NCBI GenBank assembly: GCA_905480075.1
Contig: CAJQOX010000069.1
Span: 1 to 64,000 of the forward strand
Direction of reading: 5' to 3'
Length of the DNA stretch: 64,000 bases
DNA from: an uncultured Aureispira sp.
GTDB lineage: Bacteria; Bacteroidota; Bacteroidia; Chitinophagales; Saprospiraceae
This document shows, piece after piece, positions 59,554 to 64,000 of this stretch. Numbering within the stretch: position 1 is the stretch's first letter; the number at the start of each line of letters is the position of its first letter. Position numbers and translations under genes: made by a program. The notes under the pieces are model-generated. The model was given only the letters and a program-made list of their open reading frames with translations, made no database searches and was not told the DNA's origin.

Positions 59554-60828
59554 ATGGAAAAAGAAGCAAGCATTCAATATCTTCTGGATAATTGGAAGAA
59601 TAATCCCAGATGGGATGGTATAGAAAGACCTTATACACCTGAAGATGTCATCAAGTTAAAAGGTTCTGTTCACGTAGAATACTCTTTGGCTAAGATGGGG
59701 GCTAAAAAATTATGGTCCAAATTGAATTCTCAGGATGTTGTCTGTGGCCTTGGTGCCCTGACCGGTAATCAGGCTGTACAGGAAGTTACTGCAGGCCTTG
59801 ATGCAATTTATCTCTCAGGATGGCAGGTTGCAGCGGATGCTAATCTTGCTGGTCAAATGTATCCTGATCAATCGCTGTATCCCGCAGATTCTGTTCCCAG
59901 TGTAATCAAAAGGATCAATAATGCACTCATGAGAAGAGATCAGATCCAATCGGTAACCGGTGAAGGAAATATAGACTGGATGGTGCCTATTATGGCTGAT
60001 GCGGAAGCTGGTTTTGGGGGCAATCTTAATGCTTATGAACTGATGAAAGCAATGATTGAAGCGGGTGCTGCTGGTGTGCATTATGAAGATCAGCTATCCT
60101 CTGCAAAAAAATGTGGCCACCTCGGTGGTAAAGTGCTTGTTCCCACTCAGGAGGCTATCAATAAATTGGTTGCTGCCAGACTCGCTGCAGATGTCATGGG
60201 AACCCCTACTGTTCTTGTAGCAAGAACCGATGCTGATGCGGCAGGTCTTATAACGTCAGATATAGATCCGCGTGATCATAAATTTATTACTGGAAAACGT
60301 ACTTCTGAAGGCTTCTATGAAGTCAGAAACGGCCTGGAACAAGGTATTGACAGGGGGCTGTCTTATGCTCCTTATGCCGATTTGATCTGGATGGAAACTT
60401 CTAACCCTGATCTTGGTATTGCAAGGGAATTTGCTCAGGCTGTTCACGAAAAATATCCCGGCAAAAAATTAGCCTATAATTGTTCGCCTTCTTTCAACTG
60501 GGCTGCAAAACTCAATAATGAACAGATGTTGACCTTCCGTGAAAAAATTGCTGAAATGGGATATAAATTTCAATTTATAACCCTTGCTGGTTTTCATGCG
60601 CTTAATACTTCTATGTTTGAATTGGCTAAGGCTTATAAAGCACGTGGTATGGCCGGATATTCCGAGTTGCAGGAACGTGAATTTAAATTGCAGGCTGACG
60701 GTTTTAAAGCTATCAAACATCAGACTTTTGTCGGTACTCAATATTTTGACTATGTCCAATCTACCGTTCAACGTGGAAAATCATCAACTACTGCTATGGA
60801 AGGTTCTACTGAAACAGAACAGTTTTAA
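59554..60828 (+). CDS. aceA: Isocitrate lyase
   Basis: '[31 protein letters not shown]...MYPDQSLYP', '[57 protein letters not shown]', 'YNCSPSFNW'. Confidence 0.97.
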   Translation: MEKEASIQYLLDNWKNNPRWDGIERPYTPEDVIKLKGSVHVEYSLAKMGAKKLWSKLNSQDVVCGLGALTGNQAVQEVTAGLDAIYLSGWQVAADANLAGQMYPDQSLYPADSVPSVIKRINNALMRRDQIQSVTGEGNIDWMVPIMADAEAGFGGNLNAYELMKAMIEAGAAGVHYEDQLSSAKKCGHLGGKVLVPTQEAINKLVAARLAADVMGTPTVLVARTDADAAGLITSDIDPRDHKFITGKRTSEGFYEVRNGLEQGIDRGLSYAPYADLIWMETSNPDLGIAREFAQAVHEKYPGKKLAYNCSPSFNWAAKLNNEQMLTFREKIAEMGYKFQFITLAGFHALNTSMFELAKAYKARGMAGYSELQEREFKLQADGFKAIKHQTFVGTQYFDYVQSTVQRGKSSTTAMEGSTETEQF

Positions 60829-60854
60829 CAAAATAGTTTATACTGCTTTTATAA

Positions 60855-60888
60855 CAGCCACCCCTTTTATAGGGTTGGCTTTTTTTAT
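60855..60888 (+). terminator. Rho-independent terminator after aceA
   Basis: agccacccct-ttat-agggttggctttttttat (one mismatch in stem). Confidence 0.85.
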
Positions 60889-60992
60889 CTAAAATAAATC
60901 CCCTTGGTTTATTGATTTTTTCTTTTGCTTAGAATATACTTACATTGATTTGAACTTTTGTTTTTTTTACTTTCCTGTTATTAATTATATAC

Positions 60993-63266
60993 ATGATTTT
61001 TTTCAGATACTCACTCTTTTTGGTTTTGTTTTTAGTTAGTGCTTGTACTGATTCGAAAGATGATTCGACAATGCCGCTTATTAATGAGAATTATGCCTTG
61101 ATTCCTCAGCCTCAGTATTGTGATAAAAAAACAGACCTTTTTGTAATTAATAAAGATACCCGTTTCCTTTTCTCCGGCAAACTGGCAAAAGAAGCTGCTT
61201 ATTTCTTGAAACTGATTCACCTTAGCTCTGATTTTCAACTGATCACTGTTAACGAATTGCCTGAGAAACCGGAGAATATTATTATTCTGGAACTGGAACA
61301 ATCTGACAAGAATGATAAATCGGAACAATACCAACTTAGTGTTGATTCTGAACAGATTCGTATTAAATCTTCTTCTTCTACCGGGATATTCAGAGGCATT
61401 CAAACACTGCGTCAAATGTTGCCTCCTGAGTTTCATGCCAAAGGAAAAAGAAAGTCATGGGGCGTCAGAGGAGTGCTAATAAAGGATTTTCCTGCTTTTA
61501 AATGGCGTGGCTTGTTGTTCGATTGCTGCAGACATTTCTTCAGCAAAAAAGTTGTATTGAAATATATCGACCTGCTCGCCTTTTATAAAATGAATACCCT
61601 GCATTGGCACCTTACTGAAGATCAGGGGTGGAGGATCGCTATCGATAAATATCCCGAACTTACCCGAACCGGTGCCTGGAGAAAAGATAAGGAGAATTCA
61701 AAATACGGGGGCTATTACTCTAAAAAGGATATAAAGGAAATTATTGCATATGCTGCCGAAAGACATATCAATGTGGTCCCCGAAATAGAATTGCCGGGAC
61801 ACTCTCAGGCTGCTATTGCAGCGTATCCTCACCTTTCATGTACCGGACGTCAACTTGAAGTGGGAAATAAATGGGGGGTATTTAAAGATGTTTATTGTGC
61901 TGGAAATGACAGTACTTTTGTTTTTCTCGAAGATGTACTCAATGAAGTTATTGAACTTTTTCCTTCTCAATATATTCATATTGGTGGCGATGAATGTCCG
62001 AAATACAGATGGGAACATTGTAATAAATGCCAAAACAGGATTAAATCTGAAAATTTAAAGGATGAACATGAACTACAAAGCTATTTTATTAAAAGAATTG
62101 CCAGGTTCCTTGAGTCCAGAAATAAAACCCTCATCGGTTGGGATGAAATACTCGAAGGTGGCCTGGCCGAAAATGCTGTAGTTCAGTCATGGAGAGGTAT
62201 GAATGGCGCCCTTGAAGCTGCTGATAACAGTCAGTTTGCTATTGCTTCTCCTACCTCTCACGCTTATTTTGATTACAACCTGCAGGCTATTGATTTAGCC
62301 AAGGTATATCAGTTCAATCCCATACCCTCAGGACTCGATCCTGCTAAACACCGGTTTATACTCGGTGGTGAATGTAATATGTGGACAGAACATGTTCCTG
62401 ATGAAGACGGGTTGGATAACAAGGTCTTTCCTCGTCTACTTGCTATGTCTGAAGTGCTTTGGTCTGATTCTGTTAAAAGAAACTATGAGGATTTTTATCA
62501 AAGGGTACAAATGCATTACCCGATACTTGACTTTATGAATGTAAAGTATGGCGCTGAAACAGTGCCCGTCAGACTTTCTGCTTTCACAAGCACAAAAAGT
62601 ATTAATATTAAATTGTTGAAAGGTGCGGAGAATCTTGACCTCTATTATACCCTCAATGATAGCTTGCCATCTCCTTCTTCTTCACTGTATGAAGGTGCTA
62701 TACCTTTAAAAAAGTCCGCAACTCTTAAGGTCCTTGCCTTTAAAAATAATAAAAAATACGGAAGCCTTTTTGAAAGGAAATTCAGCAAACATCTTGCTAA
62801 TGGCCTGCAACCCGAATTAAGTTATTCTTATAGTCAGAATTATACCGGTGGGGGTGATCTTGCTGTGACAAACGGTGCAAGGGGAAGTCTCAATTTCAGG
62901 GACGGCAACTGGCAGGCTGTGCAGAAAGTGCCTATGCAGATTACTATTGATTTGAAAAGCAATAAGACAATTTCCAAATTGTCTGCTGCGTTCTACCAAA
63001 AACAGGATTCCTGGATCTTTCTGCCGCCCAAAGTGGACTTCTATTATTCTGTGGATGGCAAAAAATATACGCTTATTAATTCTGTAGTTAATACTATTTC
63101 CCCTGAGAAAGGGGGCGAGTTTATTAAGGAATTTAGTACAAATAGTAATATTGTTGAAGCTGAATTTGTAAGAATAATAGCACATAATATAACTTATTGC
63201 CCTAACTGGCACCCTGCTGCAGGATCGGAGGCATGGTTGTTTATTGATGAATTTGTTGTTGAATAA
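60993..63266 (+). CDS. Beta-N-acetylhexosaminidase, GH20 (lipoprotein)
   Basis: Lipobox 'FLVSAC'; GH20 'FKWRGLLFDCCRHFFSKKVVLKYIDLLAFYKMNTLHWHLTEDQGWRIAIDKYPELT', 'VVPEIELPGHSQAAIAAYP', 'YIHIGGDECPKYRW', C-terminal chitobiase-like and F5/8-C-like regions. Confidence 0.95.
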   Translation: MIFFRYSLFLVLFLVSACTDSKDDSTMPLINENYALIPQPQYCDKKTDLFVINKDTRFLFSGKLAKEAAYFLKLIHLSSDFQLITVNELPEKPENIIILELEQSDKNDKSEQYQLSVDSEQIRIKSSSSTGIFRGIQTLRQMLPPEFHAKGKRKSWGVRGVLIKDFPAFKWRGLLFDCCRHFFSKKVVLKYIDLLAFYKMNTLHWHLTEDQGWRIAIDKYPELTRTGAWRKDKENSKYGGYYSKKDIKEIIAYAAERHINVVPEIELPGHSQAAIAAYPHLSCTGRQLEVGNKWGVFKDVYCAGNDSTFVFLEDVLNEVIELFPSQYIHIGGDECPKYRWEHCNKCQNRIKSENLKDEHELQSYFIKRIARFLESRNKTLIGWDEILEGGLAENAVVQSWRGMNGALEAADNSQFAIASPTSHAYFDYNLQAIDLAKVYQFNPIPSGLDPAKHRFILGGECNMWTEHVPDEDGLDNKVFPRLLAMSEVLWSDSVKRNYEDFYQRVQMHYPILDFMNVKYGAETVPVRLSAFTSTKSINIKLLKGAENLDLYYTLNDSLPSPSSSLYEGAIPLKKSATLKVLAFKNNKKYGSLFERKFSKHLANGLQPELSYSYSQNYTGGGDLAVTNGARGSLNFRDGNWQAVQKVPMQITIDLKSNKTISKLSAAFYQKQDSWIFLPPKVDFYYSVDGKKYTLINSVVNTISPEKGGEFIKEFSTNSNIVEAEFVRIIAHNITYCPNWHPAAGSEAWLFIDEFVVE

Positions 63267-63278
63267 AAAATCTATGAT

Positions 63279-64000
63279 GTGATTATTGAAATATGTCTCG
63301 ACTCTCCTGAACATGCGATTCAGGCTCAAAAATATGGCGCTGATCGTATAGAACTTTGTGCCAACCTGCCTGAAGGGGGAATTACACCCTCCGCAGGTTG
63401 TATTGCTACTACAAGAGAGGCTGTGTCTATTGATCTTTTTGTTCTTGTCAGGCCCCGAAGTGGCCATTTTTATTTCAATGATAAAGAGGTCGAACAAATG
63501 AGGTACAATATTGACCTTTGTAAAAAAATGGGTGTGGATGGTGTTGTTATTGGTTTGTTAAACAGGGACGGATCAGTTGATGTTGAAAATACTGAATTGC
63601 TTATTAAGGAGGCAGGCCCTATGTCTGTTACTTTTCACAGGGCTTTCGATCGGTGCAGCAACCCTCTCCTCGCTCTATCTGTTCTTAAGAATCTTGGTGT
63701 AGACAGAATCCTGACTTCCGGACAATGCAAAAAAGCAGAGGAAGGTAAAGTGCTCATCAGATCACTGATTGAAAAAGCCGGGGATAATCTCGTTATTATG
63801 CCCGGTAGTGGCATAAATGAACTTAATATCAGGTCAATGGCAGAATATACCTCCGCTTCTGAATTTCATTTCTCTGCGAATAAAAAAAGCAAGGTTGATA
63901 TTAGTTTTATACACAAAAATTTTGAAATTAATGAATATAATGATTTTGTTTTTGATAAACATAAACTCCTGAATTGTATCGCTGCTGTCCATGGTTTGTG
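63279..64000 (+). CDS. cutC: CutC family protein (copper homeostasis protein CutC), 3'-truncated by the window edge, GTG start
   Basis: Translation from GTG 63279: VIIEICLDSPEHAIQAQKYGADRIELCANLPEGGITPSAGCIATTREAVSIDLFVLVRPRSGHFYFNDKEVEQMRYNIDLCKKMGVDGVVIGLLNRDGSVDVENTELLIKEAGPMSVTFHRAFDRCSNPLLALSVLKNLGVDRILTSGQ...; open to base 64000. Not in the supplied ORF track. Confidence 0.93.
   Translation, partial: MIIEICLDSPEHAIQAQKYGADRIELCANLPEGGITPSAGCIATTREAVSIDLFVLVRPRSGHFYFNDKEVEQMRYNIDLCKKMGVDGVVIGLLNRDGSVDVENTELLIKEAGPMSVTFHRAFDRCSNPLLALSVLKNLGVDRILTSGQCKKAEEGKVLIRSLIEKAGDNLVIMPGSGINELNIRSMAEYTSASEFHFSANKKSKVDISFIHKNFEINEYNDFVFDKHKLLNCIAAVHGL

Noticed and set aside
61032-61436. 134-aa minus-strand ORF within the GH20 gene
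   Set aside because: Shadow of the hexosaminidase coding frame.
62817-63497. 226-aa minus-strand ORF over the GH20 3' end and cutC 5' end
   Set aside because: Antisense to two confidently identified genes; no family features.
1-64000. CRISPR arrays, tRNA/rRNA genes, IS elements, integrases, restriction-modification or other defence genes
   Set aside because: No regularly spaced direct repeats, no tRNA-like TPsiC/anticodon signatures and no transposase, integrase or defence-type proteins were recognised by eye; a tRNAscan/Rfam and IS search would be needed to exclude them formally.

Overview
The 64 kb window is a Bacteroidota chromosomal segment. It is AT-rich, uses TAnnTTTG-type promoters, and encodes type IX secretion (T9SS) and gliding machinery with T9SS cargo. 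T9SS/gliding genes seen are a SprB-repeat/type-B CTD protein fragment, porU (interrupted by an in-frame TAA), a porP/sprF-family gene, gldJ-like, gldB, a PorT-family barrel gene and porW/sprE. Housekeeping genes include parE, kdsD, rpsTHX (absent from the ORF track), uvrB, PBP1A, an M23 peptidase gene, a MazG-like gene, pcm, a phosphohexomutase gene, recN, psuG, btpA, radC, aceB-aceA, a GH20 hexosaminidase gene and a 3'-truncated cutC (GTG start, absent from the ORF track). No tRNA, rRNA, CRISPR array, IS element or prophage was recognised. The observations most worth following up are: (1) PorU with a single in-frame stop that cuts off its conserved C-terminal 131 codons; (2) a 25-residue uninterrupted Lys/Arg tract inside PorW/SprE; (3) a secreted Cys/Lys/Thr-rich protein built from a 31-aa tandem repeat; (4) a translationally coupled sulfotransferase-like/class-IV aminotransferase pair that recalls a plant fusion protein; (5) tandem T9SS cargo paralogues sharing an unrecognised Cys-containing N-terminal domain; (6) an LRR protein with a probable C-terminal BRCT-like domain, and a secreted LRR protein with a long Ala/Glu/Lys coiled-coil. 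I found no clear, self-contained new defence or mobile system.
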